Assembly (NCBI GenBank): GCA_937876205.1
Contig: CALEII010000044.1
Location: 15,672-79,671, forward strand
From: an uncultured Clostridia bacterium
Lineage (GTDB): Bacteria > Bacillota > Clostridia > Oscillospirales > Acutalibacteraceae
Length of the DNA stretch: 64,000 bases
Direction: 5' to 3'
Part shown: positions 51,553-59,189 of the stretch, in pieces
Numbering within the stretch: the stretch's first letter is position 1
Layout of the letters: the number at the start of each line of letters is the position of its first letter
The notes under the pieces: model-generated
The model's database searches: none
Seen by the model: the letters and a program-made list of their open reading frames with translations, nothing else
Told to the model about the DNA's origin: nothing
Program-made: the position numbers and the translations under genes

Positions 51553-52908
51553 TCAGTTTAATTTATCATATATAATATGTATAACATTTTCGAGCTTCAT
51601 ACCTCTGCTTGCCTTAAAAAGAACGGCATCGTTCTCTCTGAGACATTTACTCACCGCTTCGGCAAGCTCATTTTCATCAGTATAATGGTAAACTTCCTTT
51701 GTGCCGTTTTTCTTTGCCTCTTCGTATGTATATGCAGAAGCCTTTCCGTAAGCAAAGAGCACATCAATACCCTTTTCAGCCGTGTATCTGCCTGTTTCAC
51801 GGTGTGCTGTTTCTGAGTAATCACCCAACTCAAACATATCACCGAGAACTGCAATTTTTCTTGCGGCACTCATTGCAGAGAGGGTATTGAGACCTGCTCT
51901 GACAGAATCGGGGCTTGCGTTGTAGCAATCCTCAATAAAAGTGATACCGTTTCTGACAACTGTCTTCTGCCGCATACCGGCGGGCACATAATCAGCTATG
52001 GCACAAGCAGCCTTTTCCGGCGAAATACCAAGCTTTACGCCTGCGGCAAAAGCTGAAAGAGCATCATATACATTATGGATACCTGCAACGGGTATACGGC
52101 AAGGATACTTATGCCCCTCATAAAGAATACTGCACACAGTGCTGTCATCATTCATATCAATATCAACAGCACGCACGTGGCTGTTTTCATTTTCAATGCC
52201 GAAGAATACAACATCATAGTCATCAAGGCTGACACCTGAAAGAAGGTCGTTATCACCGTTTAAAATAAGTGATGAGCCCTTTTTCATACCCTCTGTGATT
52301 TCAAGCTTGGCTGCAAGAATATTTTCTCTTGAGCCGAGATTTTCAATGTGTGAAACACCTACATTTGTGATAACAGCAATATCGGGACGGGATACCTTTG
52401 TCAGAACTGAAATTTCGCCCTTGTGATTCATTCCCATTTCGATAACTGCAGCCTCAGTTGTTTCTTCAATTGTAAAAAGAGTCATAGGCATACCGATATC
52501 ATTATTAAGATTGCCCTGAGTTTTTACTGTTTCATATTCACTTGAGAGCACAAGAGCAGTCATTTCTTTTGTTGTTGTTTTGCCCACACTGCCCGTAAGA
52601 CCGACAACGGGGAAATCAAAAATACCTCTGTAATAAGATGCGAGAGAGAGAAGTGCCTTCTTTGTGTCATCAACATAAATCACGGGAAGTGAAGTATCTG
52701 CCTTTTTTCTGCACATAACAGCTGCGGCACCGTCTGCCTCGGCATTCTTTATAAAATCGTGACCGTCAAACCTCTCACCCTCAAGAGCTATGAAAAGTCC
52801 GCCCTTCACTGGCTTTCTTGAGTCAGTATACACACCGGAGAAGCTTCCGTCTCCCGCAAGAGAGCCGTTAACGGCTTTTGCTGCTTCTTTTAAAGTAAGA
52901 GTTTTCAA
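51553..52908 (-). CDS. murF: UDP-N-acetylmuramoyl-tripeptide--D-alanyl-D-alanine ligase MurF
   Basis: 451 residues. ATP-dependent Mur ligase that adds D-Ala-D-Ala. P-loop GLTGSVGKTTTKEM (about 107-120), GNLNNDIGMPMTLF, EMGMNHKGEI, IEDCYNASPDSVRAGL and VLGDMFELG. The likely start is TTG 52908, six bases after AAAGGTTG; the TTG at 52917 lies too close to the site. Begins 18 bases after murE. Confidence 0.95.
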   Translation of the reverse strand: MKTLTLKEAAKAVNGSLAGDGSFSGVYTDSRKPVKGGLFIALEGERFDGHDFIKNAEADGAAAVMCRKKADTSLPVIYVDDTKKALLSLASYYRGIFDFPVVGLTGSVGKTTTKEMTALVLSSEYETVKTQGNLNNDIGMPMTLFTIEETTEAAVIEMGMNHKGEISVLTKVSRPDIAVITNVGVSHIENLGSRENILAAKLEITEGMKKGSSLILNGDNDLLSGVSLDDYDVVFFGIENENSHVRAVDIDMNDDSTVCSILYEGHKYPCRIPVAGIHNVYDALSAFAAGVKLGISPEKAACAIADYVPAGMRQKTVVRNGITFIEDCYNASPDSVRAGLNTLSAMSAARKIAVLGDMFELGDYSETAHRETGRYTAEKGIDVLFAYGKASAYTYEEAKKNGTKEVYHYTDENELAEAVSKCLRENDAVLFKASRGMKLENVIHIIYDKLN

Positions 52909-52926
52909 AACAATCAACCTTTACAA

Positions 52927-54357
52927 TTATTTTTCTAATAATTCTTTTACAATCTCACGCTCATCATAATGATGCTTTTCTGTGCCGATAATCTGATATG
53001 TTTCGTGACCTTTACCGGCCAGAAGGATTATATCATTTTCTTCGGCTTCATTCAGAGCAAGCTCTATAGCCTTTGTTCTGTTAACTTCGACTATCTTTTT
53101 TGTCTTGTTGCCCCTGATACCCTCAAGAATATCATTTAGAATTGCTTCCGGGTCTTCTGTACGTGGATTGTCTGATGTAACAACAACCACATCAGACAGC
53201 TTTGCGGCAATTTCACCCATAATGGGGCGTTTTGTTCTGTCTCTGTCACCGCCGCAGCCGAATACCGTGATTATTCTTCCCTTTGCAATTTTTCTCAGAG
53301 AAGAAATAATGTTTTCAAGCCCGTCGGGAGTGTGAGCGTAGTCAATGATTACAGTATAAGGTGTATCGGTGGGCACAACCTCAATTCTGCCCTTGACACC
53401 CTTGCACAGTGACAGAGCAAAGAGGACCTCACTGAAATCAAAACCGAGCTCAATAAGTGTAACTGCAGCAGCCATTGAATTATAAACGGTGAATTCACCG
53501 GGGATGCCTACCTTGACTCTTTCAACATAACCTATTGTCACAAGCTCGTATTCAATGCCGTCATTCTTATATCTGATGCACTTTGCCGTGTAATCCGACT
53601 CATTCTGATTGACGGAATATGTGACCATTCTGCCGTCAGAATTACGCATCATTGACATTGCTCTTTCATCATCAATATTAAGTATACAAATATCCGAGAC
53701 AGTGAAAAGCATTGCTTTTGCCTGCTCGTAGTTTTCAAATGTGCCGTGATAATCAAGATGGTCACGGGTAAGATTGGTGAAAACACCTGCAGCGAATCTG
53801 AGTCCCTCAACTCTGTACTGTGCGAGAGCCTGAGAGGAAACTTCCATTACGCAGTATTCACAGCCTTCTCTGACCATCTCTGCAAAGAGAGAATGAAGCT
53901 CATAGCTTTCGGGCGTTGTCAGTGCTGCAGGGAATTCCTTATCGCCTGCCATATTCTTGACTGTGCCGATAAGACCTGTTTTCTTACCCATTTTTTCAAG
54001 CATATCCTTGATAAGGAACGCTGTGGTTGTCTTGCCGTTTGTGCCGGTAATGCCTATAAGCTTAAGACGGGAAGCAGGATTACCGAAGAAATTTGCGCAA
54101 ATAATTGACATCGCAGCTCTTGTGTTGTCAACAATTATCTGATTTTTAAGACCGAGGTCACGCTCACAGACTACACACACTGCGCCTTTTTCAAGCATTT
54201 CAGCTGCCACCGAATGCCCGTCAAATCTGCTGCCTGCAATACAGACAAAGACAGTACCATCTGTCACCTTGCGTGAATCTGCTGTTATATACTTAACCTG
54301 AACGTCATCATAAATATCATATACCTTCAAACCTCTGAGAACGTCTGATATTTTCAT
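52927..54357 (-). CDS. murE: UDP-N-acetylmuramoyl-tripeptide synthetase MurE (meso-DAP type)
   Basis: 476 residues. ATP loop GITGTNGKTTTAFLI (about 107-121), GVFTNLTRDHLDYHGTFENY, DYAHTPDGLE, FGCGGDRDRTKRP and VTSDNPRTEDPE. The DNPR motif is the mark of meso-diaminopimelate selection over lysine. GGAGGTGG precedes the ATG. It lies between the PASTA PBP and murF. Confidence 0.96.
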   Translation of the reverse strand: MKISDVLRGLKVYDIYDDVQVKYITADSRKVTDGTVFVCIAGSRFDGHSVAAEMLEKGAVCVVCERDLGLKNQIIVDNTRAAMSIICANFFGNPASRLKLIGITGTNGKTTTAFLIKDMLEKMGKKTGLIGTVKNMAGDKEFPAALTTPESYELHSLFAEMVREGCEYCVMEVSSQALAQYRVEGLRFAAGVFTNLTRDHLDYHGTFENYEQAKAMLFTVSDICILNIDDERAMSMMRNSDGRMVTYSVNQNESDYTAKCIRYKNDGIEYELVTIGYVERVKVGIPGEFTVYNSMAAAVTLIELGFDFSEVLFALSLCKGVKGRIEVVPTDTPYTVIIDYAHTPDGLENIISSLRKIAKGRIITVFGCGGDRDRTKRPIMGEIAAKLSDVVVVTSDNPRTEDPEAILNDILEGIRGNKTKKIVEVNRTKAIELALNEAEENDIILLAGKGHETYQIIGTEKHHYDEREIVKELLEK

Positions 54358-54369
54358 AATCCACCTCCG

Positions 54370-56655
54370 TTAGTCTGATACACCTACCGTTGTCTTGAAT
54401 GATACGTTTACTATTTCACCTTTATTTACACTCTCGCCCGCATTTCTGTTCTGCTTATAAGCGAAAACAGTGCCGCTGTTGAGCGAGGAGCCTGAAATTC
54501 TGATATTAAGTCCGCTGTTGAGTGCCAGTCTGTTTGCCTCACTGACTGAAAGACCTGTAAAATCAGGCACAACAACAGTTTCTGTTTCATAATCTTCTGT
54601 AGTATAAATAACCACCATACCGTCAGAGGGCAATGCTCTGCCTGCTTCGGGATACTGGAAAACTACATTGTCACCGTCACCGATAATTTCTGCATTAAGG
54701 TCCTCAGCCTTGAGAACTGACTGAGCCTCTGCAACGGTCTTACCCTTAAGATCGGGTGTGTATTTGACAAGCTTCTGACGCTCCTGTTCAGTGTATGCTC
54801 GGTCTGTGCCGAGATATTCAAGCACCTGTTCAAACACATCGCCTGCAAGGGGGGCTGCAACTGCACCGCCGCCGTGCTCACCCTTGGGATCGTCAACAAC
54901 AATTATAACTGATATTTCAGGGTCATTTGCAGGAGCAAAGCCACAGAAGGATGCAATGTAGGCCTCTGTCTCATTAAGCTTGTTTTCAACCAGCTTTTCT
55001 GATGTACCGGTTTTACCTGCCACGTGATAGCCTGCGACATAAGCATTTTTACCTGTACCTGTTGAAACAACCTGCTCCATACAGTCACAGATGATATCTG
55101 CAGTTGTTTCTGATATGACCTGACGCCTTACAACAGGCTCTGTTTCCTTGATAGTATTGCCCTCAGCATCAAGATGCTTGCTGACAAGATAAGGAGTCAT
55201 AAGCTTACCGCCGTTTGCTATTGCAGAAATTGCAGTAATCATCTGAAGAGGTGAAACCTGAAAGCTCTGACCGAATGAGTATGATGCAAGGTCTGACTTT
55301 GTGAAGTTCTCTCTTTCCATATAAAGAACGCCCGGGTTGGGTGAAAAATCACCTGCTGTGTCAATACCTGTTTTTTCAGTAAAGCCAAATGCCTCAAAAT
55401 AATCATAGAACACGGATGCGCCTATGCTATCGGCAAGAGTTACGGCAAAGGGGTTACAGGAGTTCTTGAGCAGGTCAACGAATGTCTCGGCACCGTGACC
55501 GCCTGCCTTCCAGCACTTGATATTACGCTGTGCATAGTTTATAACACCTGTACAGTAGTGTGTTGTGTTAAGGTCTGCCACACCCTCTTCAACTGCTGCT
55601 GCTGCAGTTATGACCTTGAATACAGAGCCGGGATCATATGTAGTAAGAACATTCTGATTTATCCACTGTTTATTCTGATAATACTTAAGCTCTTTCATTT
55701 CCTTTGTGTATTCGGATGCCTCTTCGGGAGCTGAAAGTGCCTCCTGATATTCGTTGATAAGATAATCACTTGCGAGAGTCTTGGGAGAATTGAGATCGTA
55801 GTCAGGCAATGATGACATAGCAAGAATTGCACCTGTGTCAACATCCATTACTATTCCGTAAACACCCAGAGCCTTTGTTTCCTCAAGAGCCTGAGAAAGA
55901 ACATCCTCAAGAATATACTGAATCTGTATATCAAGCGTCAGAACAAGGCTTGCACCCTCTTCTGCCGAATAAACGGTTTCAAACTGATTGGGCATAAGAC
56001 TGCCGTTACCCTTCAGTGCAGTGAGCGTTCTGCCGTCAACACCTGTGAGAACATCGTCATAATATGACTCAAGACCTGCTCTGCCGGTACCGCCGTCACC
56101 TGTCCAGCCGATAACCGTTGATGCAAGTGTTGAGTGAGGATAATATCTCTTAACATCCGGATCAATTCTGATTACACCGCTCAGGTCAATCGAATTTTCC
56201 TTTCGCTGCGCATATTTGTCAATGAGTGCCTGAACAGCATCCTTTTCGGGCTTTTCCACCTGACTCTTAACACGCTCATATGAAGAATTTGTTCTGTCCA
56301 TATACTCATTGATTTTATCTGCTTCAACCTCAAGAATAGAAGAAAGCTCATTGACAACAATGCGTCTTGCCTCGTCACGGTTATCAGGCTTGATATCGTA
56401 AATGGCAGACGGGTCAACAAAAATACACCAGACATCTGCACTTTTTGCAAGCACATTCATTGTTGCATCGTAAATTGTACCTCTTTTGGCATTGACAATT
56501 CTGTCACCGAGCTGCTGGTTCTCTGCAATAGCTGAATACTCGTCACCCTTGACAAGCTGAATCCAGCCGAGATTTATGATAATAGCAGCCACAAGAATAA
56601 AACAGATAAGTGTGACTGTGTTGCCTCTGTTACTGAATGTGCTCTTTTTTTTCAT
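54370..56655 (-). CDS. class B penicillin-binding protein with PASTA domains (SpoVD/PBP2-like)
   Basis: 761 residues. Cytoplasmic start, TM segment (about 13-32), dimerisation domain with RGTIYDATMNVLAKSADVW, transpeptidase motifs SVFK (in YDPGSVFKVITA), SCN (KNSCNPFAV) and KTGT (AGKTGTSEK), then two PASTA domains (about 628-692 and 696-758). Septal transpeptidase working with FtsW; PASTA domains are found on both FtsI-type and sporulation SpoVD-type PBPs, so either role is possible. It is preceded by a strong terminator-like hairpin, which may lower its transcription relative to ftsL. Confidence 0.93.
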   Translation of the reverse strand: MKKKSTFSNRGNTVTLICFILVAAIIINLGWIQLVKGDEYSAIAENQQLGDRIVNAKRGTIYDATMNVLAKSADVWCIFVDPSAIYDIKPDNRDEARRIVVNELSSILEVEADKINEYMDRTNSSYERVKSQVEKPEKDAVQALIDKYAQRKENSIDLSGVIRIDPDVKRYYPHSTLASTVIGWTGDGGTGRAGLESYYDDVLTGVDGRTLTALKGNGSLMPNQFETVYSAEEGASLVLTLDIQIQYILEDVLSQALEETKALGVYGIVMDVDTGAILAMSSLPDYDLNSPKTLASDYLINEYQEALSAPEEASEYTKEMKELKYYQNKQWINQNVLTTYDPGSVFKVITAAAAVEEGVADLNTTHYCTGVINYAQRNIKCWKAGGHGAETFVDLLKNSCNPFAVTLADSIGASVFYDYFEAFGFTEKTGIDTAGDFSPNPGVLYMERENFTKSDLASYSFGQSFQVSPLQMITAISAIANGGKLMTPYLVSKHLDAEGNTIKETEPVVRRQVISETTADIICDCMEQVVSTGTGKNAYVAGYHVAGKTGTSEKLVENKLNETEAYIASFCGFAPANDPEISVIIVVDDPKGEHGGGAVAAPLAGDVFEQVLEYLGTDRAYTEQERQKLVKYTPDLKGKTVAEAQSVLKAEDLNAEIIGDGDNVVFQYPEAGRALPSDGMVVIYTTEDYETETVVVPDFTGLSVSEANRLALNSGLNIRISGSSLNSGTVFAYKQNRNAGESVNKGEIVNVSFKTTVGVSD

Positions 56656-56702
56656 ATTCTTACTCCTTTTTATGTATTTTATATTTTATCCCTGATTGCC
56701 AT

Positions 56703-56731
56703 AAAAAGGGCGAAAAAATTTCGCCCTTTTT
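56703..56731 (-). terminator. internal terminator-like hairpin between ftsL and PBP
   Basis: On the minus strand AAAAAGGGCGAAA / TTTCGCCCTTTTT: a perfect 13-bp stem with T5, in the 130-base gap inside the otherwise compact dcw cluster. It could be read-through, attenuation, or the end of a mraZ-rsmH-ftsL transcript. Confidence 0.75.
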
Positions 56732-56785
56732 ACGGTGCTTTGACAAGCATTTATGTCAAAACAATCCCTGATTATTCTTATTTAT

Positions 56786-57394
56786 TTATTTTGAGAAATA
56801 TTCTCTCAACTGTAAAAATTTTGCCGATACTGCGTTATTGCTGTATGATTTTCCTCCTGAGATAACAACGTGATTATCGTCCTGATTTTCTATGTAAGTA
56901 ATTTTATAGTCTTCAAGCTTTATCATACCCAACACATTGAGTGCATAGTCATCTATCTTGTCTATGGACACAAGTGCATCAAGCTCTGCCTCAAGGCGGA
57001 CCTGATCGCTCTTTGCCTCGTCAATCTGATTCTGAACAGAATTTATCTTTGTAATCTTTTCATCAATCTGACTGTTGAGTCCAAGCATACAGGCAAACAG
57101 AGAGACAAACACAACCGCAACACACATAGAAACAACTGCAATAAATCGTGTATGTGCAGCAAGCTCTTTCTGAGCCTTTGTCATTTCTGCTCTTTTTACT
57201 GTTGCAGAACGGTTCTGTCTGACGGATTTTGAAGTCTTTTTCTTATTGTTTGTTTTCTTGTTCTTGTCGGTCTTCGTCTTCTTGCGTGAAGGACTGACCG
57301 GTTCGTATTCAGGCTCGTACTTGGGCGCAGATGTTCCGCCGTAATCAAGTGAATCGAACAGTGAAAAATTATTAACATACTGATTCTGCGCCAA
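56786..57394 (-). CDS. ftsL: FtsL/DivIC-like septum protein
   Basis: 202 residues. A long basic cytoplasmic tail (1-80, PSRKKTKTDKNKKTNNKKK), one TM segment (about 87-107, FIAVVSMCVAVVFVSLFACML), a coiled coil (about 110-150, INSVQNQIDEAKSDQVRLEAEL) and an outer end. Size and position between rsmH and the PBP match FtsL. The start is a TTG at 57394 with AGGAGAGG seven bases upstream. Confidence 0.8.
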   Translation of the reverse strand: MAQNQYVNNFSLFDSLDYGGTSAPKYEPEYEPVSPSRKKTKTDKNKKTNNKKKTSKSVRQNRSATVKRAEMTKAQKELAAHTRFIAVVSMCVAVVFVSLFACMLGLNSQIDEKITKINSVQNQIDEAKSDQVRLEAELDALVSIDKIDDYALNVLGMIKLEDYKITYIENQDDNHVVISGGKSYSNNAVSAKFLQLREYFSK

Positions 57395-57407
57395 AATTAA
57401 CCTCTCC

Positions 57408-58331
57408 TTATAATTTTATGACAGCTCTGAGCCTTGCACTTCTGCTTCTCGGGTTCTCTTCAACCTCTGCTTCAGAAGGAGCCACAGACCTGAACGGTAG
57501 CTTCCCTTTTGGTTTATTTCCGCACACACATACAGGAAATTCGGGAGGGCATGTACACCCTTTACATAAATCGTTAAATTTATTCTTGACTATTCTGTCT
57601 TCCAATGAATGGAATGTTATTATTGCAAGCACTCCGCCGGGCTTCAGGCACTCAAACATATCATCAAGTGCACCGGGCAGCATTTCAAGCTCTCTGTTGA
57701 TGTAAATTCTGATTGCCTGAAATGTTCTTCTGGCAGGATGCCCGTCACGTTTTGCTTTTGCGGGCATTGATGCCGAAATTATATCACACAACTCAAATGT
57801 TGTTTCGATGGGCTTGTCCGCTCTTCTTTTTACAATATTTCTTGCAATACTTCTTGCAAATTTTTCTTCACCGTATGAAAAAATTATATCTGCAAGCTCT
57901 TTTTCACTCAGCTCATTTACAGCGTTATAAGCTGAATAGCCCGATTTGCTCATTCTCATATCAAGAGGAGCATCCTTATGGACCGAAAAGCCTCTCTCTG
58001 CCGTATCAAGCTGATAAGAGCTGACACCCAGGTCTGCAAGTATGCCGTCAACAGAATTAACTGAGTTATTTTTTAAAATACTCTTGATATTATCAAAGAT
58101 ATCATTTACAATTATAATGTTATTGTGTTCTTTGAATCTTTCTGTCAGCACTGCTATAGCGTCGGGGTCACGGTCAACAGCAATTAGTTCGCCGTCATCA
58201 CCTAGCTGCTCAAGTATTTCTGAGGAGTGACCCCCACCGCCTGCAGTTGCATCGACATAAATCCCATTTTTCTTTACGGACAGTGCATCGACTGCTTCCC
58301 GAAGCAGAACCGATTTATGGTTAAACTCCAT
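57408..58331 (-). CDS. rsmH: 16S rRNA (cytosine(1402)-N(4))-methyltransferase RsmH
   Basis: 307 residues. SAM-binding YVDATAGGGGHSSEIL (25-40), DRDPDAIAVL, DGILADLGVSSYQLD, RGFSVHKDAPLDMRM and FQAIRIYINREL. Methylates C1402 in the ribosomal P site. Traditional second gene of the dcw cluster, 42 bases after mraZ and 13 bases before ftsL. Confidence 0.97.
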   Translation of the reverse strand: MEFNHKSVLLREAVDALSVKKNGIYVDATAGGGGHSSEILEQLGDDGELIAVDRDPDAIAVLTERFKEHNNIIIVNDIFDNIKSILKNNSVNSVDGILADLGVSSYQLDTAERGFSVHKDAPLDMRMSKSGYSAYNAVNELSEKELADIIFSYGEEKFARSIARNIVKRRADKPIETTFELCDIISASMPAKAKRDGHPARRTFQAIRIYINRELEMLPGALDDMFECLKPGGVLAIITFHSLEDRIVKNKFNDLCKGCTCPPEFPVCVCGNKPKGKLPFRSVAPSEAEVEENPRSRSARLRAVIKL

Positions 58332-58373
58332 AACGCACCGCCTTTCGTAAGAATATATTTATTCGTTCTGAAA

Positions 58374-58811
58374 TCAGATTGAGTCGTCCGTAGCTTTATT
58401 CCAGCCGTCAACGCTCCATATTTCAAAGTATCTTGATTTACCGACAATAACGACTTCATCTTTGATGTCTGCATAACTGAGCTGAATGGTACTTAAAGTA
58501 ATTCTGCCCTGTTTGTCCATCTTTGCATCATCAATTTTACCGAAAAAATTCTGGCTGAGTCTGTCTGCCTCTTCAAGTTCTTCGGGCGTTTCAGCTGCTT
58601 CTTCTTTTTCGTTTACCACTTTTGCACGAGCCCTGTAGTAATCATCTGTGTAAACACGAAGACGCTTTTTGTTACCTACAGCAAAACGATAGATGTGGAG
58701 CTTATCACTGAGCTTATCACGGAAGTCAGCAGGAATAAATATTCTGTTTTTCGGGTCAAGACCATGAGTAACAGAACCTGACAGGCCGAGGTCTTCAAAG
58801 CTGACGTCCAC
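58374..58811 (-). CDS. mraZ: transcriptional regulator MraZ
   Basis: 145 residues from GTG 58811, nine bases after AAGGAG. Two SpoVT/AbrB-like MraZ units: HGLDPKNRIFIPADFR (about 16-31) and DKQGRITLSTIQLSYA (about 94-109). MraZ forms a ring that binds GTGG-type repeats and controls the dcw operon. The protein has an acidic insertion (EKEEAAETPEELEEAD, about 62-77) between the units and lacks the normal MFxGxxxH start, so it is a divergent member. The GTGG repeats in its leader overlap its own start region. Confidence 0.9.
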   Translation of the reverse strand: MDVSFEDLGLSGSVTHGLDPKNRIFIPADFRDKLSDKLHIYRFAVGNKKRLRVYTDDYYRARAKVVNEKEEAAETPEELEEADRLSQNFFGKIDDAKMDKQGRITLSTIQLSYADIKDEVVIVGKSRYFEIWSVDGWNKATDDSI

Positions 58812-58865
58812 TCCACTTCGCTCCTTTTTACTGAATTTACACTGAATTTTCAAACCACTGTACTT

Positions 58866-58894
58866 ATTATAAAGACATTTTTAAGAAAAATCAA
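58866..58894 (-). promoter_or_regulatory. promoter of the dcw cluster (mraZ)
   Basis: On the minus strand TTGATT (58894-58889), 17-base spacer, TATAAT (58871-58866). The leader to GTG 58811 contains CAGTGG, CAGTG and AAGTGGAGTGG repeats. Confidence 0.75.
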
Positions 58895-58930
58895 GTGTAT
58901 TTTCAGCAAATTTTTCTGCCTGAATCTCCA

Positions 58931-58955
58931 TTATTATTCTATTTTAGAATAATAA
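58931..58955. repeat. AT-rich perfect palindrome
   Basis: TTATTATTCT and AGAATAATAA arms flank ATTTT. It lies 40 bases upstream of the mraZ -35 box; possible operator. Confidence 0.75.
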
Positions 58956-58980
58956 AACCCCAAAAAAATGGCTATTTTGC

Positions 58981-59026
58981 GTACTTTTGTTCGATTAGTC
59001 CAATAAAATGTACAGAACAAAAGTGC
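58981..59026. promoter_or_regulatory. pair of LexA-like boxes
   Basis: GTACTTTTGTTC (58981-58992) and GAACAAAAGTGC (59015-59026) each match the Gram-positive SOS consensus GAAC-N4-GTTC at seven of eight fixed positions and are inverted copies of each other 22 bases apart. Confidence 0.4.
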
Positions 59027-59189
59027 GTCCACAAGATATAGTTACCATTCACCTGTTTTTTCTATAACTTTCCTCCACCACTCCACTCCACTACCCGATA
59101 AAATTTACAATTTATTCATATTTTGTGCCTGTTTTTATCGTGTAAAATAAAAAATAATAAAACTCATATCAAAAAAAGGAGATAAAAAG

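Larger units (their letters stand above)
58812..59189. other. intergenic control region, mraZ / GH78
   Basis: 378 bases between divergent genes. It holds the mraZ promoter (58866-58894), GTGG-type repeats close to mraZ and at 59077-59096, a 25-base AT-rich palindrome (58931-58955) and two LexA-like boxes (58981-58992, 59015-59026). No coding potential was found. Confidence 0.7.

Noticed and set aside
57713..58024. Plus-strand frame of 103 codons with FLQYFLQYFLQ repeats
   Set aside because: Antisense to rsmH; the repeats mirror the RsmH coding sequence.
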